Assembly (NCBI GenBank): GCA_946414075.1
Contig: CAMKNA010000001.1
Span: forward strand, 82,210-146,209
Length of the DNA: 64,000 nt
Direction: 5' to 3'
Origin: an uncultured Fibrobacter sp.
GTDB taxonomy: Bacteria; Fibrobacterota; Fibrobacteria; Fibrobacterales; Fibrobacteraceae
Of the stretch, positions 1-10,097 are shown one piece after another. The position numbers and the translations under genes are program-made. Position 1 is the stretch's first letter, and the number at the start of each line of letters is the position of its first letter. The notes beneath the pieces are model-generated. The model did not search any database. It saw nothing but the letters and a program-made list of their open reading frames with translations, and was not told the DNA's origin.

Positions 1-690
1 CTCGAGAGCGGAATTTTTCATGAGGAAGGTGAGGAAGGCAAACTCGCTAATCATGTAGCAGAAGATGGGCAGCACCAGATGGTAGCCCAGGTCCGCCACC
101 TTCCCGAAAAAGCTGAAGTCCTCGAAGTCGTCGCTGGTAAGGCCCCCCAGCGGGAAGATGTCCAGGTAGGAGCCCCCCGCAAGGAAAATGATGAGCAAAA
201 TGCCCAGGGCATAACCCGGCATCACATAGCCCGAGAAAATCAGGCCCGAGCTAAGGGAGTCCAGCTTGCTGCCATGATGCACCGCCTTCCAAAGGCCCAG
301 CGGGATGCAAATCAGGTAGCTCAGGAAGAACGAGGTTATCCCGAAAAAAAGCGAAATGGGGAAACGGCTCACGATGACATCCCATACGGGGAGTCCGTAG
401 GTGTAGCTGGAACCCAAATCCAGGTGCAGCACATTCCAGAGCCAGGTCAGGTACCGTTTCCAGGCCGGCTGGTCAAAGCCGAAGTAGGCCTGGATTTGCG
501 CAATCTGGTCCGGCGAGAGCGCCTTGGAAGCGTCCACCCCGCCCTTCATGGCGGCGGCCTGCTGGGCCCTGGAAATCATCTCCTCCACGGGGCCGCCTGG
601 CAACAGCTGGATAAGTATAAAGCATACCAGCGAAATCCCGATGAGGGTCGGGATCATGAGCAGCAGGCGTCGGAGGATGTAGGAGCGCAT
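1..690 (-). CDS. Oligopeptide/microcin-type ABC transporter permease (DppB/YejB-like), 3' end outside window
   Basis: Reverse-strand translation from ATG at 690: MRSYILRRLLLMIPTLIGISLVCFILIQLLPGGPVEEMISRAQ...; typical BPD permease N-terminus (RRLLLMIPTL, LPGGPVE). Confidence 0.8.
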   Translation of the reverse strand, partial: MRSYILRRLLLMIPTLIGISLVCFILIQLLPGGPVEEMISRAQQAAAMKGGVDASKALSPDQIAQIQAYFGFDQPAWKRYLTWLWNVLHLDLGSSYTYGLPVWDVIVSRFPISLFFGITSFFLSYLICIPLGLWKAVHHGSKLDSLSSGLIFSGYVMPGYALGILLIIFLAGGSYLDIFPLGGLTSDDFEDFSFFGKVADLGYHLVLPIFCYMISEFAFLTFLMKNSALE

Positions 691-711
691 TGTTAGGCGA
701 AAGCACCGGTC

Positions 712-1542
712 CTAACGCATTTTGCCGGAACGGAGCACGTCCATCATGTTGAAGGGTTTGGCGGTTCCGTTTGCAAGGTGGCATGCGAGGAAGTTCACCG
801 CGTCCACGGTGCCTTCGGCGTAAATCTTGCGGCCGCAAACATTGTGCTGGAACTCGAAATGGACCGTACCGTCGGCGCTGTCCAGGCTGTAGGTGTGGAA
901 GGCGTGACCGCCCAGGTATTCCTCGGGCACATGCATCCGTTCCATCTGTTCCTTCTCGTTACGGACCTTCTCGATGTCGTCCACGGAGAAGTCAAAACCC
1001 ATCTTCTGGAAGTCCCCCACCACAGCGCGGGCGGTTCCGCTGGTGTCGGCCTTGGTCTTCTGGTGGCTTTCCACCACGGAAAGCTTGTAGCCGTTGAATG
1101 CCGTGGGGAATTCCTTGGCCAAAAACTCGATCATCATCTGGAAAGCCACAATCTGCTTTGCCATATTGGGGGCAATCACGCTGGGGTGGTTGGCATCGGC
1201 CACCAACTTGGCCAGGGCTTCTCGGTCGCCACCGGTAGTACCCATCACAAAGGGGATCTTGTGTTTCACATAGAAGGCGGCGTTGTCGTTCACCGCCGTA
1301 GGGTGGGTATAGTCGATGCAGATCAGGTCGGGGTACTTGGCCAGCACTTCGCCAATGCGTTCTTCGCGGTTGCTGGGCTTCAAGAGCTGAATGGTCTTGC
1401 CGGCCACCTCGGATTCGTTCTCCACGATAATCTCGCCCGTCAGAGAATACGGGACCAGTTCCAAGCCGCGGGCCACGCAAGTTTCGGCCACAATGCGGCC
1501 CATGTTGCCCGGAATTCCATTAACCATCACTTTTACAGACAT
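712..1542 (-). CDS. dapB: 4-hydroxy-tetrahydrodipicolinate reductase, plant-type
   Basis: MVNGIPGNMGRIVAETC, PFVMGTTGGDR, ESHQKTKADTSGTARAV, FEFQHNVCGRKIYAEGTVDAV. Confidence 0.9.
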   Translation of the reverse strand: MSVKVMVNGIPGNMGRIVAETCVARGLELVPYSLTGEIIVENESEVAGKTIQLLKPSNREERIGEVLAKYPDLICIDYTHPTAVNDNAAFYVKHKIPFVMGTTGGDREALAKLVADANHPSVIAPNMAKQIVAFQMMIEFLAKEFPTAFNGYKLSVVESHQKTKADTSGTARAVVGDFQKMGFDFSVDDIEKVRNEKEQMERMHVPEEYLGGHAFHTYSLDSADGTVHFEFQHNVCGRKIYAEGTVDAVNFLACHLANGTAKPFNMMDVLRSGKMR

Positions 1543-1551
1543 TGTCTACTC

Positions 1552-4170
1552 CTATTTTCCATAATTTTCTTTCAGCTCCGTGAGGCGTTGCAGGGCCTGC
1601 AGGGGTGTCATTTCTTCCGGACGCAAGCGGCTGATTTCTTGCTTCAAAAGCGTCAGCGACTCGTCGGGGGCGGCGAACAGGTCCATCTGAGGCTTTTCCT
1701 TGATCTTCTTGTGAATAGCCTCGTCGCTAGGGTCAATCTTCTGCTTCTCTAGACGGAGCAAAATCTTTCGGGCACGGCGCACCACCGTAGAGGGGAGCCC
1801 CGCCATCTCGGCCACGTGAATACCGTAGCTGGAATCGCAGGCCCCAGGGAGAATCTTGTGCAAAAAGATGAGCTTGTCACCCTTCTCCTGAACCGCCACC
1901 TGATAGTTCCCCGCATGTTCCAGGGAATCCACTAGGCCGGTCAGTTCGTGATAGTGGGTGGCGAAAAGGGTCAGCGCCATACGGGAGGGCTCGCTATGCA
2001 AAGTCTCCACGATGGACCAGGCGATGGAAAGGCCGTCGAAGGTGCTGGTTCCGCGACCGATTTCATCCAGCAGCACCAAGCTGTGGGGCGTTGCATTCCG
2101 CAAAATGTTGGCCGTCTCGATCATCTCCACCATAAAGGTACTGAGACCACGGCTCAAACGGTCGCTGGCCCCCACGCGGGTGAAAATCCGGTCCACCACG
2201 CCTATGCGGGCCGATTCCGCAGGCACAAAGCAACCCATCTGGGCCATCAGCACAATCAGCCCCGTCTGACGCAGGTAAGTCGATTTACCCGCCATGTTAG
2301 GGCCTGTAATGAGCATCAAGCGGGTAGCCTCAGGCGAAAGTTCCACATCGTTGGGGATAAAGTCCAGGTCCGGATTCACCGCCACGATGACAGGGTGGAA
2401 ACCGCCCCGAATCTCGATTCCCGTACCAGTATAGACTTCCGGGCACACGTAGTTGTACTTACGGGCGGCACGGGCAAAACTGTAAAGCGTATCCACACGG
2501 GCGATGGCGTCGGCGATTTCTTGAAGCTCGCTGCGCCAGCTGTTCACGCGGTCCCTGAGCTGACAGAAGATGCGGTATTCCAGCTCGTGAATGTTCACCT
2601 CGGCGTTGCTAATGACGGACTCGCATTCCTTCATCTCGGGGGTGATATAGCGTTCCGCGTTGACGGTGGTCTGCTTGCGGATGTATTCGTCGGGAATGGG
2701 CTTGGTGGCCTTGGCCATCTGGGCCCTTGTAATCTCGATGTAGTAGCCGAACACCCTGTTGTAGCCCACTTTGAGGCTGGGTATTTCCAGTCGTTCCCGC
2801 TCACGACTTTCCAGGGAGGCAATCCACTGGCGCTTATCCTTGATGTCGGCATTCATGGCGTCAAGCTCTACGTTGGCGCCCTCGCGAATCATACCACCCT
2901 CGCGGACCGTCAGGGGCAAGTCGTCATTGAAATTCTGGAGAAGTTCCTCTCCCCTGCCGCTGGCCAGTTCCAAAACCTGACGGAACTGTTCGAACAGCGG
3001 GGAATGCAGCTCCCCAAGCACACGGGCCACCTTAGAAGCCTGGCACAGGGAGCGACCCATACCCGAGAGGTCACGAGCGTTGGCGCGACCGCTCCCTACG
3101 CGCCCCATCAGGCGTTCCATGTCCAGAATAGAGGTAAGGGATTCCTTCAGCTCGTCCAGAGCCATGGGGTTACCCACCAGCTCGGACACGGCGGCCTGAC
3201 GTTCCTGAATCTTCGCCACCGAAATCAGCGGGTGGCTTACCCAGTCCTTCAGCACGCGGCCGCCCATGGCGGTAACGGTAAAGTCCAGAACAGAACACAA
3301 GGTGCTAGAATAATCGTCGGCGTTCAGCGGGCGGACCAGTTCCAGGTTCCTGAGGGTGCTGGGGTCCAGGGTCATGTAGTCGTCCAGATTCAAAATCTCG
3401 AGGCCCGTAAAGTGGGACAGCTCGGACTTTTTCTGGTTCATCAGGTACTGGAGAAGGGCTCCTGTCACCGCCGTTTCCCTGTCGCGTCCATCCAGGCCCA
3501 AGCCCACCAGGGATTCCACCTTGAAGTGGGCATACAGCACATCACGGGCCTGTTCCGCCGTAAACAAGAAGGCAGGAATTTCCGTAATCAGGATATTCTC
3601 GGAGCGGATAATGTCCATGATGCCGGTGGGAATCTGGCAGCCTTCGGCAATGACCACTTCCTTGGGCATGCGCCTGCAGAACTCGCACTCGAAGGACTGC
3701 TCCGAACTCCGGCTCACCGCAAGGTAGCCCGTGGTCACATCGGCAAAGGCGAACACCGCCTCCCCCGCCGTTTCCGCCGGCGTGTAGGCACAGAGGTAGT
3801 TGGCCTCCTTGGCGTTCAGGTTGGTCTCGTCCATGGCGGTTCCGGCGCTGATGATTTCCACCACGTCACGCTTCACGATTCCCTTGGCAAGCTTGGGGTC
3901 TTCCACCTGCTCGCAGATGGCTATGCGGTAACCGGCGGCCACCATCTTGGGCACATAGCGGTCCGCAGCATGGTGCGGGAACCCGCACAGGGGTGTCTCC
4001 CCCGCGGCCCCGTTGTTTCGGCTGGTAAGGGTGAGCCCCAAAATCTTGGAAGCAACAACGGCATCTTCTTCGAACAGTTCGAAGAAGTCTCCCATTCTAA
4101 AAAAAAGTATGCAGCCCGGATTCTGTTTCTTGATTTCGTAATACTGCTGCATCAAGGGCGTTGCGGCCAT
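1552..4170 (-). CDS. mutS: DNA mismatch repair protein MutS
   Basis: 872 aa; MMQQYYEIKKQNPGCILFFRMGDFFELFEEDA-type N-terminus, ITGPNMAGKSTYLRQ Walker A, LLDEIGRGTSTFDG. Confidence 0.98.
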   Translation of the reverse strand: MAATPLMQQYYEIKKQNPGCILFFRMGDFFELFEEDAVVASKILGLTLTSRNNGAAGETPLCGFPHHAADRYVPKMVAAGYRIAICEQVEDPKLAKGIVKRDVVEIISAGTAMDETNLNAKEANYLCAYTPAETAGEAVFAFADVTTGYLAVSRSSEQSFECEFCRRMPKEVVIAEGCQIPTGIMDIIRSENILITEIPAFLFTAEQARDVLYAHFKVESLVGLGLDGRDRETAVTGALLQYLMNQKKSELSHFTGLEILNLDDYMTLDPSTLRNLELVRPLNADDYSSTLCSVLDFTVTAMGGRVLKDWVSHPLISVAKIQERQAAVSELVGNPMALDELKESLTSILDMERLMGRVGSGRANARDLSGMGRSLCQASKVARVLGELHSPLFEQFRQVLELASGRGEELLQNFNDDLPLTVREGGMIREGANVELDAMNADIKDKRQWIASLESRERERLEIPSLKVGYNRVFGYYIEITRAQMAKATKPIPDEYIRKQTTVNAERYITPEMKECESVISNAEVNIHELEYRIFCQLRDRVNSWRSELQEIADAIARVDTLYSFARAARKYNYVCPEVYTGTGIEIRGGFHPVIVAVNPDLDFIPNDVELSPEATRLMLITGPNMAGKSTYLRQTGLIVLMAQMGCFVPAESARIGVVDRIFTRVGASDRLSRGLSTFMVEMIETANILRNATPHSLVLLDEIGRGTSTFDGLSIAWSIVETLHSEPSRMALTLFATHYHELTGLVDSLEHAGNYQVAVQEKGDKLIFLHKILPGACDSSYGIHVAEMAGLPSTVVRRARKILLRLEKQKIDPSDEAIHKKIKEKPQMDLFAAPDESLTLLKQEISRLRPEEMTPLQALQRLTELKENYGK

Positions 4171-4877
4171 CAGGTCTCTCCCATGGACAGCTCAATCTGG
4201 TCGGGAACCTCTTCGGGGGCCTTGGGCTCCTCGGGAGCGTTCTCGGGTATGGAATACTGGGGCACCAGATTGCCCGCTTCCAGAAGTTCGCTGAACTCCC
4301 TCAGGCGGGGCAGGTCTTCGGGAATGCGGTTAATCCCGAAGTACTTCATAAACTCTTGAGTGGTAATGTAGGTGTAGGGGTTGCCCACCGTCTCCGCACG
4401 GGCTCCCAGAGAGATAAATCCCTTGTCCAGCAGGTTACGGATTGGGCCATCCACAGAAGCCACACCACGGACCTGCTCTATGGCGGCCTTGGTAATGGGC
4501 TGCTGGTAGGCAATGACGGCCAGGGTTTCCAGGGCCGCCTGGGAAAGCCTACGGGCATTGGCCTCCGGAAAAAGCTTGCGCACCCAGGGGTAATACTTGG
4601 CTCGGGTCCGGAATCGGTACCCACCGGCCTGTTCCACAATTTCGAAGGGAGACTGTATCTTGTTCAGGGAATCGTTGGCGGTAATCAGGGCCTCGGCCAC
4701 GGTACGGGCATCCAGGAAATCCCCCAGGATTTCCTTCAACTTTTTCAGGGTCACAATGTCCGGAGACGCAAAAACCAGGGCCTGGATAATGCGGGCCAGG
4801 TCTTCGCGGCTTTCCACTTTCGGAAGTTCCGCCGATTCCTCGGCAGCTTCTTCCATATTCGATACATTCTCACTCAT
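4170..4877 (-). CDS. scpB: Segregation and condensation protein B
   Basis: ALVFASPDIVTLKKL..., LSQAALETLAVIAYQQPITKAAIEQVRGV. Confidence 0.95.
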   Translation of the reverse strand: MSENVSNMEEAAEESAELPKVESREDLARIIQALVFASPDIVTLKKLKEILGDFLDARTVAEALITANDSLNKIQSPFEIVEQAGGYRFRTRAKYYPWVRKLFPEANARRLSQAALETLAVIAYQQPITKAAIEQVRGVASVDGPIRNLLDKGFISLGARAETVGNPYTYITTQEFMKYFGINRIPEDLPRLREFSELLEAGNLVPQYSIPENAPEEPKAPEEVPDQIELSMGET

Positions 4878-6318
4878 GTTTTCGAAAATAGAAATTTAAG
4901 AACAGAATCAAGGCCAAATCCGCCAAAACAAAGCCCACAAGCCCCGTAAACGTGCCATTCTGGAATCCATAGCTATGGAGCCCCACGCCAAGCAGGTTGA
5001 TCCCGAACCAACACAGGAAGGTAACAATGACATTGAAGGCGTTAAACAGGGCAAAACCCCGGTTCGTGACCAGGCGGCCAGACCGCAGATGCAACCCAAG
5101 CATAGTCCAAAGGATCACGAACAGGGCCCCGCATTCCTTGGGGTCGAACCCCCAGAAACGGCCCCAGGCAAAGTCCGCCCACATGCCCCCCAGCAAGGTC
5201 CCCACCATGGTGAGGGCCGACCCAAAGACCAGCGTGCCGTACAGCAGGGGAACCAGGTGGTCCTCGCCAGGAATCTCCCCGCCCCTAAAGCGAAACAGCG
5301 CCACATGGGCCACAATTCCCGAAAGGATCACCCCCGCAAATCCAAGGGCGATGGTAAACACATGGAGGGTCAAGAACACCGAAGAATTCAGGACCGCGGG
5401 CACGGCACGGAAGGCATCCCCCGTCTCCAAGACAAACCGGTCAAAGAACAGCAGCAGGCTCGACACAAAGGCGATAGGCACCATCAGGGAAAAACTGCGG
5501 TGAGGGCAACGGAAGAACGCCACCACCTCGAAAGATTCCAGCAAAAAGGCCACCCACAGGACAATTTCGTACAAATTAACCATAGGCGGACGCCCGGTAG
5601 CCACAAGCCGCACCACAAGGGTCAAGCCCACTATCCCCGCCGCCACCAGGCCGGCCACATTCGCCCCACGGTCCAGGGCCGTCTTCTTGAAATTCAGGTT
5701 CAAAAGCGAGAGCAAGAACCCCACAAAGGCCGCCACAAAGGCCCACAGCACCGGGTCCACAAGGTAGTACAAAAGTTCCAGCTTCACCCGCCGAACCGTA
5801 GAGCCGCTTTCGGCAAGGCCTGGCTCCGCCAGGGTGAAAAGATCCTTCACCCGGGCACTATCCGCCAGGGTCTCGAAAAGCTGGACATTCCCGTAGAGCC
5901 GTTTCATCTCCAGCGTGGCGGCATGGCCATCTTCCCTGCTGGCGTAAAACTTCAGCAGGTCCTTAGACTTGGAAAGCTCCCCATAGCTCACATACCGGCT
6001 GTCCTTCGGGAGCGAAAGCGCATCCGACACATCGCTGCGCAACACCTTGAAAAGCTTCCAATCCCGAGTCGCGGGCTTTCCACCCATAATTTCTATGACC
6101 ACTTCGGCGGCCTGCATCTTACGGGGGCACCGGTCTGCCTCCCCAACCGCGCAACGGTAAGCCGTTTTTCCCGAAAAACCGTCCAGCACATCCCGGGCAA
6201 AGGAACCGAAGGGCCGCACCTCCCCCTGGTAGACAATAGCCGTCTCAGACGCCCACGCCATCGACGCCACGGCGAGCAAAAGAAGCATGAATATTTTCGG
6301 GAACGGCAGTCGGGTCAT
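4870..6318 (-). CDS. ccsA: Cytochrome c biogenesis protein CcsA-like with N-terminal extension
   Basis: GGMWADFAWGRFWGFDPKECGALFVILWTMLGLHLR WWD-like motif; multiple TM segments. Confidence 0.85.
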   Translation of the reverse strand: MTRLPFPKIFMLLLLAVASMAWASETAIVYQGEVRPFGSFARDVLDGFSGKTAYRCAVGEADRCPRKMQAAEVVIEIMGGKPATRDWKLFKVLRSDVSDALSLPKDSRYVSYGELSKSKDLLKFYASREDGHAATLEMKRLYGNVQLFETLADSARVKDLFTLAEPGLAESGSTVRRVKLELLYYLVDPVLWAFVAAFVGFLLSLLNLNFKKTALDRGANVAGLVAAGIVGLTLVVRLVATGRPPMVNLYEIVLWVAFLLESFEVVAFFRCPHRSFSLMVPIAFVSSLLLFFDRFVLETGDAFRAVPAVLNSSVFLTLHVFTIALGFAGVILSGIVAHVALFRFRGGEIPGEDHLVPLLYGTLVFGSALTMVGTLLGGMWADFAWGRFWGFDPKECGALFVILWTMLGLHLRSGRLVTNRGFALFNAFNVIVTFLCWFGINLLGVGLHSYGFQNGTFTGLVGFVLADLALILFLNFYFRKHE

Positions 6319-6971
6319 ATTTTTTTGCGGTTCCCTATCATAACGCCACCGTAGAAGTAGGCAAGACTCACAAGCAACAAGATCGTAAACAGATACGGCA
6401 CAAAGCGTAAGGGGTCATAGGTCACTGTATAGAGGTCGATGGAAGCCCCAGGCGACATGGGATAGCGGCCACGGTATTCCACATGGTAGGCCCAACTGGT
6501 CTCTTCCAGGGGCAACTGCCGGGCGTAAGTCCCAAGGCTATCCCCTGCCGGGAACATGGTCAACACTCCAGACATTTCAGGGGCCGATTCCGGGGCCACA
6601 TTCTTGTAGCCGTTATACCTTACCTGAACGCCACTTCCCACAAGGCTCCCCACCAAAAGCAAAAGCAGGGCCACATGAATTCCGTAAAGCCCAACATAAC
6701 GCCAGCCCCGAGGCATCCTGAAAATCATGGAAAGAACCAGGTGGATTGCGGCCAACACCGAAAGCCCCTTCATGGCAGGCACGGGAATAACATCAAAAAT
6801 CCAGACGCAAAAACTCCCGAAAAAACGCTCCGTTCCCACATCCATGCCCATGGAGACCTGGCCCAGAACGCCCCAAAAGACCACAAGAAGGAACGCCACC
6901 AGCAAGAACACGGTCACCTTAAGAGACCCGCAGAATCTCGCCACCTGCAACATCAGTTGCCCTCCACCCAC
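6315..6971 (-). CDS. ResB-like cytochrome c biogenesis protein
   Basis: Upstream overlapping partner of ccsA; FCGSLKVTVFLLVAFLLVVFWGVLGQV N-terminal TM typical of ResB/Ccs1. Confidence 0.7.
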   Translation of the reverse strand: MGGGQLMLQVARFCGSLKVTVFLLVAFLLVVFWGVLGQVSMGMDVGTERFFGSFCVWIFDVIPVPAMKGLSVLAAIHLVLSMIFRMPRGWRYVGLYGIHVALLLLLVGSLVGSGVQVRYNGYKNVAPESAPEMSGVLTMFPAGDSLGTYARQLPLEETSWAYHVEYRGRYPMSPGASIDLYTVTYDPLRFVPYLFTILLLVSLAYFYGGVMIGNRKKI

Positions 6972-7936
6972 ACGAACTTGCGGGCATCCAGTTCCGGCTC
7001 CCCGTCAAAGCGGTAGGCCACCATACGGCCATGCCCAAGGAAACTCCCGATGCTGTAATCCAGGCAGCAAACATTCTTACGGATAAGCGCCGGTTCGCCT
7101 TTAAGCCAGTAGTGCCCGAAAAACACGGGGCGTTCACCCGCACCGTAGAACTTGCGGGACCGAATGGACTCGGGAACGGGCTCGGCTGCAAATTCCACGC
7201 CAGGCTGGAGCGCCATTTCCTTCAGGGTGGCGTTCTTCGGGTCCACCCACCAGCGGAGCCGCATCTTCTTGCGCACCACGCCTTCGCCGTCCCGGAACGA
7301 ACGGCCCGCAGGCAGCTCCATCTCGGGCCCCTTCAGCAAGATATCCAGAGGGTGGAACAGGGAATCTTCAAATTCGTTATGGCTGTCGCAGGCCCTGGCA
7401 ATCAGTTCGTCAAAGTTCCCGTCGGCAAAGCTCTCAATGCCCGCATCTCGCAGGGCCTGCACGCACTCCGCGTCATAGCAGGCGTGCTGCGCCCTAAAAA
7501 GGTCCGTTTCCAGGTAGAAGGGCAAGGTCTTCAGAAAGTCCAGCATCTCCCGGAATTCCTGCTGTCGCCCGCGGTAAGATTCCACCGTCCGGGCGAGAAT
7601 CGCCACCTTGTTGAAGGAATGGTCCCGCAGGTACCCGCCCGTAATGGACTTCAAAAAGTGCCCACCGCCCGCGCCGTTCTGTTGCCAAAAACACAAGGTG
7701 TTGAACTCGTGGTTTCCCATAAGGGCGGTGGCATTTCCAGCGTCCCGCATGGCGCGGACCAGGTCCACCGTCTCCCGAGATTCGCACCCGCGGTCGATGT
7801 AGTCCCCAAGGAACACCACCTTCCGGCTACCGCCCGGATAGCGGAACGCGCAGGCGTGTTCCTCGTAGCCCAACTTTTTAAGCAGGGTCCGCAGCTCGCT
7901 ACAATGACCGTGAATGTCACCAATAAAATCAATCAT
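6953..7936 (-). CDS. Metallophosphoesterase (PPP-family serine/threonine phosphatase-like)
   Basis: MIDFIGDIHGHCSEL...VVFLGDYIDRG...LMGNHEFN; ATG at 7936 fits the family start better than the 8029 ORF start. Confidence 0.9.
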   Translation of the reverse strand: MIDFIGDIHGHCSELRTLLKKLGYEEHACAFRYPGGSRKVVFLGDYIDRGCESRETVDLVRAMRDAGNATALMGNHEFNTLCFWQQNGAGGGHFLKSITGGYLRDHSFNKVAILARTVESYRGRQQEFREMLDFLKTLPFYLETDLFRAQHACYDAECVQALRDAGIESFADGNFDELIARACDSHNEFEDSLFHPLDILLKGPEMELPAGRSFRDGEGVVRKKMRLRWWVDPKNATLKEMALQPGVEFAAEPVPESIRSRKFYGAGERPVFFGHYWLKGEPALIRKNVCCLDYSIGSFLGHGRMVAYRFDGEPELDARKFVWVEGN

Positions 7937-7985
7937 AAATCTTTGTTGAATATAACAATAAAAAATCCTATATTTTAACTGAATT

Positions 7986-8819
7986 ATGGAAATCGGCAAA
8001 TACAATCGCGCCCGGGTCGAAAGCATCATGCCCCAGGGCTATTACCTGGAGCTGGAAACCGGCGGAAGGGTACTGCTTCCCGGAAACCGCGAAGAATTTT
8101 CCCTGGAAGAAGGCGAAATCCTGGATGTATTCGTCTATATGGACAGCGAGGACCGCCCCATCGCCACATTGCAAAAGCCTTACGCCCAAGCCGGAGAATT
8201 TGCCGTGCTAGAAGTCAAGGATGTGAACCGCGTAGGCGCCTTTCTAGACTGGGGGCTGAACAAGGACCTGTTTTTGCCCTACAAGCAACAGCTGGGAGAG
8301 CTGCAGCGGGGCGACCGCTGCGTAGTCTATGTCTTGCTGGACGACAAGAGCAACCGCCTGGTGGCCACCGAAAAAATCAAGAGCTTCATCGACACCGACA
8401 CATCGGAGCTGCACATCGGCGAGCGAGTGGAGCTGGCCGCCTACGAAGTCACGCCGGACTATGTGGACTTTCTGGTGAACTACCGCTACACGGGGCGCCT
8501 TATGGTCACGCCCGGCACCAAGCGCATCTACATCGGCGACACCATGCCGGGCTACATCCAGCGCTTTACCAGCGACGGAAAGATCACCCTGAACCTTTCA
8601 CCCGTAGGCTACAAGGGCATCATGAAAAGCGACAGCCCCAGTGCGGTACTCCGCAAGCTTGAAGAAGCGGGAGGGTTCCTGCCCTACGGCGACCACACCG
8701 ACCCAGAGACAATCCAGAAGGAATTCGGCATGTCCAAGAAGACCTTCAAGAAAATTCTCGGGACCCTCTACCGCGAAGGAAAAATCCTAATCCAGGACGA
8801 CGGCATCAAGGCCTGCTAA
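7986..8819 (+). CDS. cvfB: S1 RNA-binding domain protein, CvfB family
   Basis: NRVGAFLDWGLNKDLFLPYKQQ, C-terminal winged helix FGMSKKTFKKILGTLYREGKI. Confidence 0.9.
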   Translation: MEIGKYNRARVESIMPQGYYLELETGGRVLLPGNREEFSLEEGEILDVFVYMDSEDRPIATLQKPYAQAGEFAVLEVKDVNRVGAFLDWGLNKDLFLPYKQQLGELQRGDRCVVYVLLDDKSNRLVATEKIKSFIDTDTSELHIGERVELAAYEVTPDYVDFLVNYRYTGRLMVTPGTKRIYIGDTMPGYIQRFTSDGKITLNLSPVGYKGIMKSDSPSAVLRKLEEAGGFLPYGDHTDPETIQKEFGMSKKTFKKILGTLYREGKILIQDDGIKAC

Positions 8820-9535
8820 AGGTAAAAGGCCAGGTAGGAATACCAGGCGAACAGCTTTGCCGAAGACACCTTCCTAAAGGAATCTGGTTCTTCAAGCTCC
8901 ACTTTTGAGTCACGCTCCAGCCTTGTAAAGTCAAGAACCAGCCGCCCGCCTACATCAATCCGCTTCGTTTTCCCGATAGGCATGTCGAAGCCCCCTCCCA
9001 GAAGGGCTGAAACGCCAAACAGGTTGGGCTCCCAGCCCCCCAATTCTATTTCTTCGTCCTCTCCCAGGGTCCGGTCATCCGCATAGTTCAGGCTAAACTG
9101 CGGACCGGCTTCGATATAAAAGAGTTCACCGAACTTTTTGAAGTACATGATCGGCATGGAGAACCGAAAGAAATCAAGGTTCTCCTGCAAGGTACTCCTT
9201 TCCGCATACCCCATCGCATCATAGGATGTCCGGCCGTAGAGTCCATTATCCATCGAAAGCATGCAAAGGCCGGCGTTTACTTCTACGGCCACGCCCCAAG
9301 AACCAAGCATGTACCGTACCGCCAATCCCAAATCCATCCCTACTCCAGAAGCATCCCTGTAGGGGTCACGACGGTCCACCTTGTCGGCAGGGCTCCCGTA
9401 CTGTACACGAACAGAATTGGTGTTGTACACGCTATACATATTCAGGGACACTCGAGGTCCCCAATAAAAAGACTTGTCCTGGGCAAACAAAGCCACCGAG
9501 CACAACAAGACCAGAATTAGCGCATTCCACTTCAT
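8816..9535 (-). CDS. Outer-membrane beta-barrel-like protein
   Basis: Signal peptide MKWNALILVLLCSVALFAQ, then alternating aromatic/polar strands (outer-membrane beta-barrel style). Confidence 0.6.
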   Translation of the reverse strand: MKWNALILVLLCSVALFAQDKSFYWGPRVSLNMYSVYNTNSVRVQYGSPADKVDRRDPYRDASGVGMDLGLAVRYMLGSWGVAVEVNAGLCMLSMDNGLYGRTSYDAMGYAERSTLQENLDFFRFSMPIMYFKKFGELFYIEAGPQFSLNYADDRTLGEDEEIELGGWEPNLFGVSALLGGGFDMPIGKTKRIDVGGRLVLDFTRLERDSKVELEEPDSFRKVSSAKLFAWYSYLAFYL

Positions 9536-9613
9536 TTTCTACCACAACTAAATATAGCATATAACAAAAAAAATTATGCTTACTATATTTAGCAGGCAGA
9601 AGGTTGTGTCTTT

Positions 9614-10093
9614 ATGAGAAAAATTCTTCGAAAGATTTATCTCTGGATTGGCGCCATATTCTGGAGCCGTCGTTACAGGCTCACAAGCATTATCGCCTCG
9701 TCGTTGTCACTCCAGGCGTTTGCCTGTACCTATGGAACAGACGACTCCTGTAGCGGGGATTTCAAAGACTTAACCCCCGCAGATTGCCAACCGGTCTTTG
9801 AACTACAGACGAATACCGATACAAAGGCCAGCGCCAACTATTCAAGCTGCGAGCAAGAAATTGTCGACCAGCTCACCGTGGCCGAAAAAACGAAAAAGAA
9901 ATATGGCGAAGATTCCGAGATTTTCGTATCTCAATGGAACGCCTCGCTTGAAACGGCCCGCAAAATCGCAGCGGCCTGCGACATGAAGCAACTCAAGGCC
10001 GACGGGACACTAAAGGCCTACATCTGCAACGGACAAACGGTCAGCGTCGAAGAAGCGGAGCGCATTCGCGCCGAAGCCGAACAAGGCAAATAG
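9614..10093 (+). CDS. Hypothetical secreted/lipoprotein-like cysteine-containing protein
   Basis: RRYRLTSIIASSLSLQAFACTYGTDDSC N-terminal TM followed by Cys; CTATATTT promoter-like motif upstream. Confidence 0.6.
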   Translation: MRKILRKIYLWIGAIFWSRRYRLTSIIASSLSLQAFACTYGTDDSCSGDFKDLTPADCQPVFELQTNTDTKASANYSSCEQEIVDQLTVAEKTKKKYGEDSEIFVSQWNASLETARKIAAACDMKQLKADGTLKAYICNGQTVSVEEAERIRAEAEQGK

Positions 10094-10097
10094 GCCG

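Noticed and set aside
79-696. 205-aa plus-strand ORF at the window start
   Set aside because: Opposite strand encodes a convincing ABC permease.
1948-4359. 803-aa plus-strand ORF opposite mutS
   Set aside because: Antisense to a clear MutS; His/Gly-rich composition is a codon-bias artefact and no domain is recognisable.
4975-6354. 459-aa plus-strand ORF opposite ccsA
   Set aside because: Shadow ORF; low-complexity, antisense to conserved CcsA.
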